From NCBI RefSeq assembly GCF_014645555.1, contig NZ_BMLY01000003.1, positions 62,001 to 126,000 of the forward strand: a DNA stretch of 64,000 nt. Reading direction: 5' to 3'. Every line of letters starts with the position of its first letter. Positions within the stretch are counted from its first letter, which is position 1. The position numbers were made by a program, and so were the translations under genes. Under the pieces are notes generated by a model. That model did no database searches. It saw only the letters and a list, made by a program, of their open reading frames with translations, and was not told the DNA's origin. Positions 41,809 through 51,295 of the stretch are shown in pieces. The stretch is from Silvimonas amylolytica. Lineage in GTDB: Bacteria > Pseudomonadota > Gammaproteobacteria > Burkholderiales > Chitinibacteraceae.

Positions 41809-43455
41809 ATGGAAAAGGCATGCTGGATGAACTTCCTGGTTGAAGACGCCACCCGATTTACAGTGAGCTTTCCACTGAGTCAGCAAAGTGTCCTGTTCTG
41901 GATCTTTGCCAGTTTCGTGGTCCATATCTGTCAGCGTTTGGTGGAACAAGCCGGCACGGTCGTTGATTTGCCGAGCCGGCGGTTGAGCGTCTCACAATCG
42001 GCCATGTGCATCGGTTGTCTGGTGTGGGCGCTGGATGTGGTGGGGTTCTTTATGTATCCGGGCCTGGCGCATGAAGGATTGCAACTCACCCCGGCGCTGG
42101 GCGCGCTGTTGATCATGACGGCCAGTGCGCGCCTGAGTGTGCCGCACCTGAGTCGTGCCAGTGATGCGCGCAAAGTCACGGCCGCCGGCCTGGCTCTGGC
42201 GACCGGCATGGTTTGCGCCCATATCACACTGGTGGCGGACTATGTCCACGGCCAGGTCCGCGTTAACCCACTTGCCCTGGCGACATCGATTGGTCTTGCG
42301 GTCACCCTTGCGGTCGCGATCGCCCTGAGACACCGGTTGGCCCGCTTGCGCGCTGTACGGGCAGAATTTCGTTCGCTTACCTGGCAAGAGGCCACACTGG
42401 CCGGTGCTGCCATCGTGCCGTTGCACTGGTGCCTGATCAATATCTTTCCCATCCAGGCGAATCAGGGCATCCGGAACGGGGAAAGTGTCACGCTGCTGAT
42501 CACCTTGCTGGTGTTCGGGCTTGCCGTGGGTATCGATCAATTGCAGAACTTGCGACACGAACAGTCGCGGCAGTTTTTGCTGAACCGGGCGCTGGCGCTG
42601 GTGCGCTCATCGCCACGCCGCGTGGGGACGGCGCAGGATATTCAGTTATCGCTGATTGCAGACCGCCTGCCAGAGTTGATTTCTCCTGATCATTTACAGA
42701 TGTATTTCCAGCCGATTGTTGCGGCCGACGGTCATGTGTGCCACCAGGAAGCGCTGTTGCGCATTGCCGATCCGGTCATGGGGTCGATTAGCCCGGAACC
42801 CTTTTTTCTGGCCGCTGAGTTGCAGGGCAAGACAGTAGAACTGGATCGCATGATCTTGCAGATTGTCATTGGACATATGCAGAAATGGCAGTTGCAGGGT
42901 TGCTCCATGACAGTTGCGGTGAATGTCGCCCCCGTGACGCTGGTCGCTGAAGGCTTTGCGGATTGGCTGGATGACACCCTGCGGCGCCATGCGCTGTCAC
43001 CGCAGTATCTGAAGCTGGAGATGACTGAACACGCCATCATTGCGTCTGGCGAGACCATGGTTGAGGCGATGACCGCCCTGCGCAGTCGCGGGCTGGGTGT
43101 GATTATGGATGATTTTGGCGCCGGGTATTCTTCCCTCGGCGTGCTGGCAGCACTGCCGATTGAAGGCATCAAGTGTGATCGTTTGTTTGTGCGCGACTTG
43201 CAGCATGACCCGCGCCGCCAGGCCATGTTGCGTCATATTGTGGCGCTCTCGCGCGAACTGGGTTTGTCGGTGACCGCAGAAGGTGTAGAAAGCCGTGAGG
43301 AGCTGACGGCTGTGGCCGATGCGGGTATCCGCAGCTTTCAGGGGTATCTTTTTGCGGCGGCACTCCCTGCGTCCGAGATCATTGCGTGGCATCGGCAGAG
43401 CCTTGGGCTAGCGCCATTTGGCCTGATCCGCAACGGCAAAGTCAGCCCGGCCTGA
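41809..43455 (+). CDS. Membrane-anchored EAL-domain c-di-GMP phosphodiesterase
   Basis: A 548-residue protein. The N-terminal half has about seven membrane helices (from SVLFWIFASFVVHICQ to LITLLVFGLAVGI) in an MHYT-like arrangement. The EAL domain (about 295-530) keeps its catalytic set: HQEALLRI (EAL), VAVNVAPVTL, LEMTEHAI, VIMDDFGAGYSSLGVL, KCDRLFV and VTAEGVES. It is predicted to hydrolyse c-di-GMP to pGpG; no GGDEF domain is fused. In MHYT proteins the membrane part is proposed to sense gases through copper, but clear MHYT tetrapeptides are not visible here. The start could also be ATG 41827. Confidence 0.9.
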   Translation: MEKACWMNFLVEDATRFTVSFPLSQQSVLFWIFASFVVHICQRLVEQAGTVVDLPSRRLSVSQSAMCIGCLVWALDVVGFFMYPGLAHEGLQLTPALGALLIMTASARLSVPHLSRASDARKVTAAGLALATGMVCAHITLVADYVHGQVRVNPLALATSIGLAVTLAVAIALRHRLARLRAVRAEFRSLTWQEATLAGAAIVPLHWCLINIFPIQANQGIRNGESVTLLITLLVFGLAVGIDQLQNLRHEQSRQFLLNRALALVRSSPRRVGTAQDIQLSLIADRLPELISPDHLQMYFQPIVAADGHVCHQEALLRIADPVMGSISPEPFFLAAELQGKTVELDRMILQIVIGHMQKWQLQGCSMTVAVNVAPVTLVAEGFADWLDDTLRRHALSPQYLKLEMTEHAIIASGETMVEAMTALRSRGLGVIMDDFGAGYSSLGVLAALPIEGIKCDRLFVRDLQHDPRRQAMLRHIVALSRELGLSVTAEGVESREELTAVADAGIRSFQGYLFAAALPASEIIAWHRQSLGLAPFGLIRNGKVSPA

Positions 43456-43466
43456 GGCCAAAAAAA

Positions 43467-43485
43467 AGCCCGCACGAGGCGGGCT
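43467..43485 (-). terminator. Terminator after the GH55-like gene
   Basis: A stem AGCCCGC / GCGGGCT with loop ACGAG. On the minus strand the right arm runs into a string of eight T, 84 nt beyond the stop at 43569. It is also 12 nt after the convergent EAL stop. Confidence 0.85.
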
Positions 43486-43568
43486 GGAAGGAGCGACCGG
43501 CACTGCCATGCCGGTATCGACGAACATCAAGGGCCGGCTTTGCACCGGCCCGCGTTGACATCAACGCA

Positions 43569-46109
43569 TCAGGGGTAAGAAGGCAGGGTGGAGATCTGCG
43601 ACGCTGTATTGGCCGTCGCCCCGGTGTTATTGATGACGTGAGTGATGGTACCTACGCCTCCCAGTGACACCGTAGTCAGGTCATGGAACTTCACACCGGC
43701 TGTTTGTGGTGCTTCAAAGCCGTTGTTCAGCACGATCGCGTTGTTGGTGTTGAAGAAGCAGTACACCCCGACGCCCCACGCCTCATGCGTGGTCACATTG
43801 CTGGATACCTTGTACGAGGCATAGCCGTTCTCGCCGTTGTACATCCAGTCAGATTGCTGCGCGACGTCGTACGGTGCTTCGCTCTGATAGAAGTACACGC
43901 GGCCACCGTTGCCGTTCCACAATGTCTGGAACTGCTCGTAGTGCTCGACAGCCAGGCCATACAAGGTTGCATTGGCACCGTTGACCACCAGCCCGTTCGT
44001 GGCCGGGTTCACTGTCCAGCCCACACCGTTGCCATGGTCGGCACGCCAGAGCCAGAAGTTGTCACCGATCACATCGTTGCTGTTGATGACCAGGGTCTGC
44101 GTCGCAGAGGCCGCCTGCACGCCACCAATCCGGAAGTACAGATCGTGCAGCGAAACCGGGTTGGCGGCGTGGCTGACACCGCTGACGCTGGATCCAATTT
44201 TCAGCAGGGCAGGCGAGGTCCGCGCACCGGCATCAAACAGCAAGCCGGCTACTTCGACGCCATCGACATCTGCCACATCCATGATGTCCTGACCGGAATC
44301 GGCCTCCAGCGTGGCAATACCCAGACCCAGAATGATGGTGTTCGGGTTATTGACGCGCAGGGTGTCATTCAGGTGATAAACACCCGGCGTGAACAGAATG
44401 TGCTTGCCTGCTGCCAGCGCAGCATTGATGGTCTGTGCAGTGTCGATGTTTTCCTTGGCCACGTAGAACTGGCTGAGCGAGATCGACTTGCCGGCCGGTG
44501 TTTTGTTGTACCAGGTGGTGCCCTGAGTGTTGGTCGTCAGTGCCGGTACAAACACACTGTAATTGCCGTTGTTATCAATTTGCAGGAACGGTTTTTCACG
44601 CACAACCGGTGTCTGCGGCACAACCGTGTACGGCGGGTTAGGCCACGATGCAGCAGGCGCATTCACGTCGCCCACAAACACCATGTTCCATACACCACCC
44701 ACCCAGCTACCCCATTGGGTGTTACGGCTGATCCACTGCTGTTGCGAGCCGGAGCTGATCTGGCCGTCAATCACGGTATCAGAGATGAACCCGCCGCTGC
44801 TCCAGCCGCAGTATGGCGAGCACAGCGTGACGCCACCCTTGATATGCATGCGGCGCCATGGTGCCGCTTGCGATACCGCCCAGCGATCAGTCCCGCTGAC
44901 CGGTGTCACCGCCAGGTTGGCCGCTGCTCGCCAGAAGTTCTGCGTGGCATTGCCATCGGCCAGCCAGTCGGCTTCGACATGGACATCCTGCAGGTTGGTG
45001 TTATCCGGCGAAGCGCCCAGACCCAGTACTTCTGTGTAGAAGCCAACGTTCACGCTGACCGCGTAATTGCCTGGTTTGAACAGGAAGGCATAACGCTGCG
45101 TGCCGAACTGGTTGGTCACCTGGTTGTTGAAGACGGTATCTACCTGGCTCTGGATGCTGGATGCCGACATGCCCGGATCAAAGATCAGCACATTCGGGCC
45201 GAAATCAACCGGGCCGCTGGGCGTTGGCGCTGGCGTGGGTACCGGGGTCGGTGCCGGAGTAGGCGCAGGTGTCGGCGCGGGAGTAGGGGCCGGGGTTGGG
45301 GCGGGTGTCGGTGCAGGCGTTGGGGCAGGTGTCGGGGCAGGTGTCGGGGCAGGTGTCGGGGCAGGCGTCGGTGTCGGTGAAGCACCGGCATAGGTCAGCG
45401 TTTGCTGTGGCGTGTCGGCCGCTGAACCGTTGGCCTGGCCAATCGTGAACGAATACTTGATGACCGCACCATTGGCCAGTCCAGTCACCTGATACGAGTT
45501 ATTGGTGCCGTTGTTGGTCATGCGCACATTGAGTTGACCACCGCCGTTGACGGTGTAGTGAATGTCAGCCCAAGTGCCCCCATTGGCGTAAAAGGCCACC
45601 ACGCCACCCGTCAATTGCGTCGCACCGTAACTGGCCGCTGGGGTTGGGGCTGGCGTGGGCGCTGGCGTTGGGGCGGGTGTTGGTGCAGGAGTAGGCGCTG
45701 GTGTCGGCGTAGGTGTTACCGCGCCGGTATAGGTGAGCCTGGCCCATGCCGTGTCCTGTGCCGAGCCATCGGCCTGGCCTACGGTGAATGAGTAAGTCAC
45801 GACTGCGCCAGCCGGAATACCAGTCACCGTATAGGTGTTGCTGGTGCCGCTGTTGGCCATACGCACGTTGAGCTGACCGCCGCCTGCGACGGTGTAGTGG
45901 ATGTCCGCCCACGTGCCGCCATTGGCATAGAACTGCACCGAGCCGCCACTTTGTTGCGTGTAGCCGGTGCTGATCGCTGCCGCTTGCACCACGGGGGCAA
46001 TGGCCATTGCGCTGCTGACCAGCAGCGGTCCAGGTGCCATGGTGAGTGTCGCCAGCGCGAGCGCGATAATGCGTTTTTTGCTGGCGCTTTGTTCCCGGTT
46101 ATTTTGCAT
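43569..46109 (-). CDS. Secreted beta-helix glycoside hydrolase (GH55-like) with two CBM56-like modules
   Basis: An 846-residue exported protein. A signal peptide (to about residue 44) is followed by two near-identical carbohydrate-binding-type modules (about 47-130 and 162-243; shared [34 protein letters not shown]). Thr-Pro-Ala-Pro linkers follow each (about 131-158 and 244-302). A C-terminal domain of about 540 residues starts [22 protein letters not shown]. That domain has repeated beta-helix segments ([47 protein letters not shown]) like bacterial GH55 beta-1,3-glucanases, some annotated as coagulation factor 5/8-type proteins. A beta-1,3-glucan target fits both parts but is inference. 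GGAGGAG before ATG 46109 fixes the start. Confidence 0.85.
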   Translation of the reverse strand: MQNNREQSASKKRIIALALATLTMAPGPLLVSSAMAIAPVVQAAAISTGYTQQSGGSVQFYANGGTWADIHYTVAGGGQLNVRMANSGTSNTYTVTGIPAGAVVTYSFTVGQADGSAQDTAWARLTYTGAVTPTPTPAPTPAPTPAPTPAPTPAPTPAASYGATQLTGGVVAFYANGGTWADIHYTVNGGGQLNVRMTNNGTNNSYQVTGLANGAVIKYSFTIGQANGSAADTPQQTLTYAGASPTPTPAPTPAPTPAPTPAPTPAPTPAPTPAPTPAPTPAPTPAPTPVPTPAPTPSGPVDFGPNVLIFDPGMSASSIQSQVDTVFNNQVTNQFGTQRYAFLFKPGNYAVSVNVGFYTEVLGLGASPDNTNLQDVHVEADWLADGNATQNFWRAAANLAVTPVSGTDRWAVSQAAPWRRMHIKGGVTLCSPYCGWSSGGFISDTVIDGQISSGSQQQWISRNTQWGSWVGGVWNMVFVGDVNAPAASWPNPPYTVVPQTPVVREKPFLQIDNNGNYSVFVPALTTNTQGTTWYNKTPAGKSISLSQFYVAKENIDTAQTINAALAAGKHILFTPGVYHLNDTLRVNNPNTIILGLGIATLEADSGQDIMDVADVDGVEVAGLLFDAGARTSPALLKIGSSVSGVSHAANPVSLHDLYFRIGGVQAASATQTLVINSNDVIGDNFWLWRADHGNGVGWTVNPATNGLVVNGANATLYGLAVEHYEQFQTLWNGNGGRVYFYQSEAPYDVAQQSDWMYNGENGYASYKVSSNVTTHEAWGVGVYCFFNTNNAIVLNNGFEAPQTAGVKFHDLTTVSLGGVGTITHVINNTGATANTASQISTLPSYP
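45220..45385 (-). repeat. Pro-Thr linker repeat, including exact 12-nt tandem units
   Basis: Degenerate 6/12-nt repeats encode (Thr-Pro-Ala-Pro)n between the second CBM-like module and the catalytic domain. Around 45331-45366 the unit GTCGGGGCAGGT is repeated exactly three times, so length variation by slippage is likely. Confidence 0.9.
45639..45717 (-). repeat. Pro-Thr linker repeat between the CBM-like modules
   Basis: Degenerate hexamer repeats encode the shorter (Thr-Pro-Ala-Pro)n linker between the two duplicated binding modules. Confidence 0.85.
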
Positions 46110-46518
46110 CTGTTGTCTCCTCCATCGAAACGACGGCTTGAAATCCATTTCATACTCATTGCAGCCTTGGGCGGAGACAAGTAAATGCTTTACCCTACAT
46201 GTCTTGTTTGTTACTAGGTTCTGACTAGCAAGTGCGCCATCCAAACCGGGTTTGGTCGTTATTTTATGACACGTGTACAGCCGATGAACGTAGCAAGTTA
46301 GTGCATAACCGGCAGCCAGATGCACGCATGTGGGGCATTGATTTCAGCGTGGCCAATGCTGTTCTGCAACATGATCCGGGCCACACGCGGACATGCCAAA
46401 GCACACGACACTTTGTAAGTGTTTGAATGGGAAAGCCTTGCCAGGCAAGCCATTGCTGCAGATAGCTGGCTGCTGGCGAGTCGGGCTCATGTACGGAAGA
46501 AGAGAGGCTTGATGCTGG

Positions 46519-46542
46519 AAATCTGAAAACGTTTTCAGATTT
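46519..46542. promoter_or_regulatory. 24-bp perfect palindrome, LacI-operator-like
   Basis: The half-site is AAATCTGAAAAC followed by its exact reverse complement, giving a central GAAAACGTTTTC. LacI-family operators usually have a central CG and a similar core. It lies 410 nt upstream of the GH55-like start. A run of five T on the plus strand means a terminator reading is possible. Confidence 0.55.
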
Positions 46543-46650
46543 TTGGACGGCATTGCGCCAGTTTTATGCACGGATAAACGGCGCACGCTCTAGAAAAGTG
46601 CTTTCTTGGGGCTTTCAGTGTGGGGCGCTGGGTAAAGCGGGGGAGAAGCT

Positions 46651-46677
46651 GTGTTGCCCGCGCGGCGCGGGCAACAC
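46651..46677 (-). terminator. GC-rich hairpin after the glycosyltransferase operon
   Basis: A 13-nt inverted repeat GTGTTGCCCGCGC / GCGCGGGCAACAC with one base between arms lies 12 nt beyond the GT4 stop. There is no T tract, so it may be a transcript-stabilising stem or weak terminator. Confidence 0.5.
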
Positions 46678-46689
46678 ATCCCGTCAGAT

Positions 46690-47811
46690 TCAGATCTGGT
46701 TGGCCATTTCTGGCACAGCGGGGGTAGCGAGGGGGCTGGCCGGATTAAGATGACAGCGACGGCGGCCATTGAGCAGCTTTTCGAAGAGCACCAGATACGC
46801 GCGGCCCATGGTGTCGAGGCGATGGTGTTGTTCGTAGTAGTCGGCAGCACGTGCCACCATGCTTGCTACCCAGTCCGGTTTATCCAGCAACACGCTGATA
46901 TTGTGCGCCAATGCGGCGGCATCGCCGGGTGGACTGGTCAGGCCCCGTTCTTCGGCGAGCAATTCCTTGAGGCCGCCAGCATGGGTTGAGGCCACGGGGA
47001 TGCGGGCGCTGAAGGCATCCAGCACGCTGCTGCCCAACCCCTCTTCGCGGGAACTCATGACAAAGACGTCAAACAGGCCAAACAGGGCTTCGACTTGTTG
47101 TTGATAGCCGGCAAAGACAAAGTGATCCTGCAACTGCAATGCAGCAACACGAGCGCGTACTTCAGCGTCCAGTTTGCCGGTACCAAAGTGCACGAACACG
47201 AAGTCATCGCGCTGTTTTTTGAGTGCTGCAATGGCATCGACCAGCATCAGCGGATCTTTGTCTGCTGCCAGCGCGGACGTCGTTGCGACGACCTTGCGCC
47301 CGGCAATGCCCAGACTGGTTGCCATGGCCGCTATCCGGGCCGCGTCTGCTATCACGGGCAGGGTGGCATCGGGGATGACGGGTACCTGCTCGACGCCGAC
47401 GGCCTTGACGCTATTGGCGCAAGCGTCACTGATGGCGACAACCAGATCGGTATGTCGGTACTTGAATCGCGTTAGTGCACCTTTGAGGCGGAACGCGACC
47501 CGACGGGAATAGATGACCGGAGCACCGTGCAACCAGCGGGTCAACACGGCCCAGGTCAGCATATGGCCGGTCTGCACATGTAGTACGTCGTAGAGCCGGC
47601 CATGGCGGATCAGAAAGCCCAGAACGCCGCCAGCACCATTGCACTCATGCACCACAAAACCGGCTTCACGCGCCCGGCGCCCCATATCACTGCCCGCGCG
47701 GGACAACAAATGCACCGTATGGCCTTCTTCTCTAAATTGCAGCATGGTCAGAAACGTTTGCCGTTCTCCGCCGCGCCAGCCATTCTCGAAATTCAGTTGC
47801 AGAATATTCAC
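46690..47811 (-). CDS. Glycosyltransferase family 4 protein
   Basis: A 373-residue GT-B fold enzyme. N-terminal LQLNFENGWRGGERQTFLTM (donor/acceptor loop GGxE), middle VVATTSALAADKDPLMLVDAI, and the C-terminal signature DVFVMSSREEGLGSSVLDAFSARIPVASTHAGGLKELL with its EEGLGSS motif. The sequence suits a lipopolysaccharide-core or surface-glycan transferase using a nucleotide sugar; the sugar is unknown. Its ATG overlaps the stop of the upstream GT2 gene by 4 nt (ATGA), so the two are translationally coupled. Confidence 0.93.
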   Translation of the reverse strand: MNILQLNFENGWRGGERQTFLTMLQFREEGHTVHLLSRAGSDMGRRAREAGFVVHECNGAGGVLGFLIRHGRLYDVLHVQTGHMLTWAVLTRWLHGAPVIYSRRVAFRLKGALTRFKYRHTDLVVAISDACANSVKAVGVEQVPVIPDATLPVIADAARIAAMATSLGIAGRKVVATTSALAADKDPLMLVDAIAALKKQRDDFVFVHFGTGKLDAEVRARVAALQLQDHFVFAGYQQQVEALFGLFDVFVMSSREEGLGSSVLDAFSARIPVASTHAGGLKELLAEERGLTSPPGDAAALAHNISVLLDKPDWVASMVARAADYYEQHHRLDTMGRAYLVLFEKLLNGRRRCHLNPASPLATPAVPEMANQI

Positions 47812-48560
47812 GATTTCGCCTCGTTTCGTCCTAGCTGCGCCAACTTGGCGTAGCGGCAGAAATTACCGATGCCGGCGGTAACGGCCAGCAAAAATCCTTC
47901 TCGTCCATCCAGGAAGCCGCGCTGGAAGGTGTAATGCCGGAAAAAAGTCCAGAAGCCTCGAAAACAGGCGCCCAGCAGCGTGCTGCGTTTGCCAGCCGCG
48001 AACTTGGCCCGGGCTGCGTCACTGGAATAGCGATTGATCTTGGCCAGTACGCTTTCCAGGTCCGGATAGCTGTAATGCAAGAGGTGATGCCGCAATCGGC
48101 CGGTTTTTCCCTGAGCAATCAACCGTTCATGCACGGCGACATCGGTAAAGCGCGCGCTACCGCGACGGAACAAGCGCAACACCGGGTCTGGCCACCAGCC
48201 GCTATGACGGATGAACCGCCCGCAAAAGCTGGATAGCCGCGGCATTTCATAGGCATCGAACTGTGGCTGGCTGATCGTCATCAGGATTTCGTCGCGCAAT
48301 CCCTCGGGTACGCGCTCATCGGCATCGATCGAGAACACCCAGTCGCCCTGCGCCAGATCCAGTGCCCGATTCTTCTGCGGGCCAAAACCCGGCCAGTCCG
48401 TCTCAAGTACCTTTGCGCCCATTTCCCGGGCCAGTGCCACGGAGCCATCTGTGCTGCCGGAGTCCACCACGATGACTTCATCAGCAAAGGCGACAGAGGC
48501 CAGGCAATCGCGCAGATTGGCGATTTCGTTGTGGGCAATCAGGATGACGGAAAGGCGCAT
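47808..48560 (-). CDS. Glycosyltransferase family 2 protein (WaaE/LgtF-like)
   Basis: A 250-residue GT-A fold enzyme. LSVILIAHNEIANLRDCLASV, the metal motif in VFSIDADERVPEGL, and DEVIVVDSGSTDGSVALAREMGAKVL. The segment WWPDPVLRLFRRGSARF is typical of the WaaE/KdtX and LgtF beta-1,4-glucosyltransferases that add glucose to heptose I of the lipopolysaccharide inner core. The assignment is by pattern only. It is first gene of the two-gene operon and divergent from a sensor kinase gene. Confidence 0.92.
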   Translation of the reverse strand: MRLSVILIAHNEIANLRDCLASVAFADEVIVVDSGSTDGSVALAREMGAKVLETDWPGFGPQKNRALDLAQGDWVFSIDADERVPEGLRDEILMTISQPQFDAYEMPRLSSFCGRFIRHSGWWPDPVLRLFRRGSARFTDVAVHERLIAQGKTGRLRHHLLHYSYPDLESVLAKINRYSSDAARAKFAAGKRSTLLGACFRGFWTFFRHYTFQRGFLDGREGFLLAVTAGIGNFCRYAKLAQLGRNEAKS

Positions 48561-48660
48561 AAAACAAACTGAAACCGTAAGCAGGGAGTAGAAAACCAGT
48601 TACAAATGCAAGCAATGAAAACAGCGCATGTGTGACGTGCCGGGAAGATAGACTTTGTTT

Positions 48661-48677
48661 CTTAAGGAATGCTGAAG
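48661..48677. promoter_or_regulatory. Possible PmrA/QseB-type response-regulator box
   Basis: CTTAAG-N5-CTGAAG, one base from a perfect direct repeat CTTAAG-N5-CTTAAG used by OmpR-family regulators of the PmrA/QseB group. It lies 133 nt before a QseC-like sensor kinase start and 101 nt before the divergent glycosyltransferase operon start. Confidence 0.5.
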
Positions 48678-48809
48678 AAAATGCCGGGTGTTTGATTTAG
48701 GCAAGTTTTTGTCAAAAAATACCGGGATACCCGATATTTCTTACATTCGGTCAGCCAGGTAAAAGGTGTGCGCGTTATAGTTCGCGCTCACCTGTTTGCT
48801 GGATCTGCC

Positions 48810-50156
48810 ATGCCTCGTCTTCCCCGCTCTTTGGGCGGCCGTCTGATGACTTACTGCCTGATCAGTCTTGTGCTGATTACGACCATCGTGCTGGGCGGTG
48901 GCTATGCCATGGCACGTCAACGCAGTGAGCGCTGGTTTGATCATCGGCTCAAAGAAAGCACAGAGTTGCTGCTGGCGTTTGAACTGGATAAAGCCAGCCC
49001 TAACCATGTCGGTCCACATGCAGCCAGCTTGCCGATCGGGCCCTTCGCAGTGCAGATTTTCGGACCGGATGGCAAGTTGCTGTTTGCCTCGCTGAATGCG
49101 CCGAAGTGGCCATTTGTGCGCCAGCCGGGTTACTCCAATCGTGATATCGGGGACACTACCTGGCGGGCTTATACCGAGTGGGATACGGATGGCGACTTCC
49201 AGGTTCGGGTGATGGAAGACTATGCCGACCACGACCAGTTTCTGCATTTGTTGGCCCGGCGCCAGATAGTGACTCTGTTACTGGTGTTGCCGGTGGTGGC
49301 CGCCGCACTGTTTTACAGCGTGCGACGTGGTTTGCAGCCGCTACGTGATCTCTCGCAGCAGCTCGATGAGTTCGACCCCAATCATCCACAACACTTCGAG
49401 ACAGAAACCCTGGTCGAAGAACTTCAAAAACCGGCCATTGCGCTCAATGCCTTGCTTGACCGGGTGGACGCCATGCTGGAGCGTGAGCGGCGTTTTACTT
49501 CTGATGCCGCACACGAATTACGCACGCCGTTTGCCGCGCTGTTGGTACAAGCGGAAGTCGCGCGAACCACGCTTGGCGAAGACCGTCGCGAGCATGCATT
49601 GCGGGCGGTGGAAGAGGCCGCACGGCGTGGTGGGCATCTGGTGGAACAACTGTTGGCGTTGGCTCGGCTGGATCGGGCAGAGCGTCTGCCGCGGGAAATC
49701 TTTGATCTGGCCAGCCTGAGCCGCAATACCATTGCAGAGCTGGCGGGCCGGGCCGCAGACAAGGATCAACAGTTGAGCTTCACTGCGCCGGAGCGTTTGT
49801 TGTTCATTGGTCATGCGGTCGCCGTTTCAACCGCGCTGCGCAATCTGGTGGAAAACGCCATCCGCTATACGCCGCGCACAGCGCAGATCAGCGTGACACT
49901 GCAAACCAACCCGGGTGGTGTGGAGTTACTGGTACAAGACAACGGCCCAGGTATTGAGCCTGCTTTGCGTGAACGGGTGCTGGATCGTTTTTACCGCCCG
50001 CCTGGTGCGGCGGAGGATGGTTGCGGATTGGGTCTGTCGCTGGTGGCGCAGGCGGTGACCCTGCACGGCGGTACGCTCATCCTCGAGGACGCTCCGCAAC
50101 AAGGTTTGCAGGTGCGCGTGAGCTTGCCACATGGGCCCTTGGCCGTGGCAGTCTAA
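48810..50156 (+). CDS. QseC/PmrB-like sensor histidine kinase (orphan)
   Basis: A 448-residue membrane kinase. TM1 is at about 12-34, a periplasmic domain of about 120 residues follows (AVQIFGPDGKLLFASLNAP, WDTDGDFQVRVMEDYADHDQF), and TM2 is at about 150-172. HisKA has the phosphorylated His in RRFTSDAAHELRTPFAALLVQAEVA. HATPase motifs are NLVENAIRYTPR, VQDNGPGIEP and GCGLGLSLVAQAV. No response regulator gene is adjacent on either side, which is unusual for this family. An upstream box at 48661 resembles the sites of its usual partners. An in-frame GTG at 48768 is an alternative start. Confidence 0.93.
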   Translation: MPRLPRSLGGRLMTYCLISLVLITTIVLGGGYAMARQRSERWFDHRLKESTELLLAFELDKASPNHVGPHAASLPIGPFAVQIFGPDGKLLFASLNAPKWPFVRQPGYSNRDIGDTTWRAYTEWDTDGDFQVRVMEDYADHDQFLHLLARRQIVTLLLVLPVVAAALFYSVRRGLQPLRDLSQQLDEFDPNHPQHFETETLVEELQKPAIALNALLDRVDAMLERERRFTSDAAHELRTPFAALLVQAEVARTTLGEDRREHALRAVEEAARRGGHLVEQLLALARLDRAERLPREIFDLASLSRNTIAELAGRAADKDQQLSFTAPERLLFIGHAVAVSTALRNLVENAIRYTPRTAQISVTLQTNPGGVELLVQDNGPGIEPALRERVLDRFYRPPGAAEDGCGLGLSLVAQAVTLHGGTLILEDAPQQGLQVRVSLPHGPLAVAV

Positions 50157-50160
50157 GCCG

Positions 50161-51120
50161 TTAGCCCGGTACTCTGGCATGGCGCCAGGCTTGGGGTGTC
50201 ATACCGAAGTGCTGCCGGAAGGTGCGGGTAAAATAGCTGGCCGTAGCAAATCCGCATGCCCAGGCAATTTCTTTGCCGGCCAGCGCCGGGTCTTGCAGCA
50301 AATGCGCTGCACGTTCCATTCGCAAGCGATTGATAAACCCCGCAAGGTGCTCCCCGGTGCTTTGCCGGAACAGGTGAGAGAGATAATCCGCCGTGCAGCC
50401 AACCTCTGCTGCCAGTGCCTGCACACTCAATGCCTGATCGCCCAACTGGTTCTGGATCAGCACCCGCGCATGGGCGATGAGTGCCGGTTCGGCGTGCGTG
50501 GTGGTTTCTTCTGCATCGTCCAGCGCCTGCAACACCCCCAGCGTCGCGGCAGCCAGTAACGATCTTGCCTGTGTTTGAGCCAGTTCTAGCCTGTGCGACA
50601 CGTTGCCACGGCCCAGCCTGGCTGCATCGGCAAGCCAGCCATGTATGCGCGGCGCCTGGGCATGATTGCGTGCTTCCAGATGTTCAATCCCCGGCTTGCC
50701 GGGGCTGACTTCCCGGGCAAGATGGCAAGTCAGCGCCGGCCCTTCGGCGTAGATCACGATATTGCAGAATGGTGTGCCATCGGCCGGGGCGACATGCTCG
50801 GCGTGCAACTGGCGTGGCGGCATCAGCAGTAAATCGCCAGCCCGCACCGTCAATTCGCAATCCACAAACCGGAACGTGGTCGTACCGCTGACTTGCAGGA
50901 ACAACTCTGGCGCCAGATGAAAATGGCCGTCGCCCCGCGCCAGTAAATCCGCGTTTTCCGGTGGTAGCAGCACAGCCTGGCCGGCGCTGGCCAGGCGTTG
51001 CCCAAACGCCAATAAATGCTCGCGCATGATCTGCCCCTGACCGGGCGAACTGGTACGCACGCTTTTCAGCGGGCTGGCCGCTTTGGCCAGCTTGAGCCAG
51101 CTATCCGGGTTTTTTAACAT
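50161..51120 (-). CDS. AraC family transcriptional regulator
   Basis: A 319-residue regulator. The N-terminal cupin-like sensor (about 45-150, [46 protein letters not shown]) is followed by two HTH motifs at the C-terminus: [39 protein letters not shown] and [30 protein letters not shown]. It is divergent from the ThuA-Gfo/Idh/MocA operon across 175 nt, so it is the likely activator of that operon, probably in response to a sugar. It is convergent with the sensor kinase gene, 4 nt apart. Confidence 0.94.
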   Translation of the reverse strand: MLKNPDSWLKLAKAASPLKSVRTSSPGQGQIMREHLLAFGQRLASAGQAVLLPPENADLLARGDGHFHLAPELFLQVSGTTTFRFVDCELTVRAGDLLLMPPRQLHAEHVAPADGTPFCNIVIYAEGPALTCHLAREVSPGKPGIEHLEARNHAQAPRIHGWLADAARLGRGNVSHRLELAQTQARSLLAAATLGVLQALDDAEETTTHAEPALIAHARVLIQNQLGDQALSVQALAAEVGCTADYLSHLFRQSTGEHLAGFINRLRMERAAHLLQDPALAGKEIAWACGFATASYFTRTFRQHFGMTPQAWRHARVPG

Positions 51121-51295
51121 TCTTTGCAGTTTTATCGCATTGATTCAGATTGAGACATCCTGCGGGGCAGGACTAATCTTGCAACACCTGATGACGGTGG
51201 ATGCACCAGAGAGCGCCGATTCATGTGCACTTGCAGCATCCACTCTTGCCCAACATGTCGACCAGCCACGCTGGTTCTTATCGCGGAGTCTCATT

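Larger units (their letters stand above)
46110..46689. other. Intergenic region between GH55-like and glycosyltransferase genes
   Basis: 580 nt without a convincing gene. It must hold the promoter and leader of the GH55-like gene (near 46110-46300) and the 3' end of the glycosyltransferase operon. A 24-bp perfect palindrome and a 13-bp GC-rich hairpin are listed separately. Confidence 0.7.

Noticed and set aside
45220-45385. Long open reading frames on the plus strand through the Pro-Thr linker repeats
   Set aside because: The plus-strand Gly/Val-Gly-rich frames are the antisense of the (Thr-Pro-Ala-Pro)n linker in the secreted enzyme gene and have no ribosome-binding site or family match.
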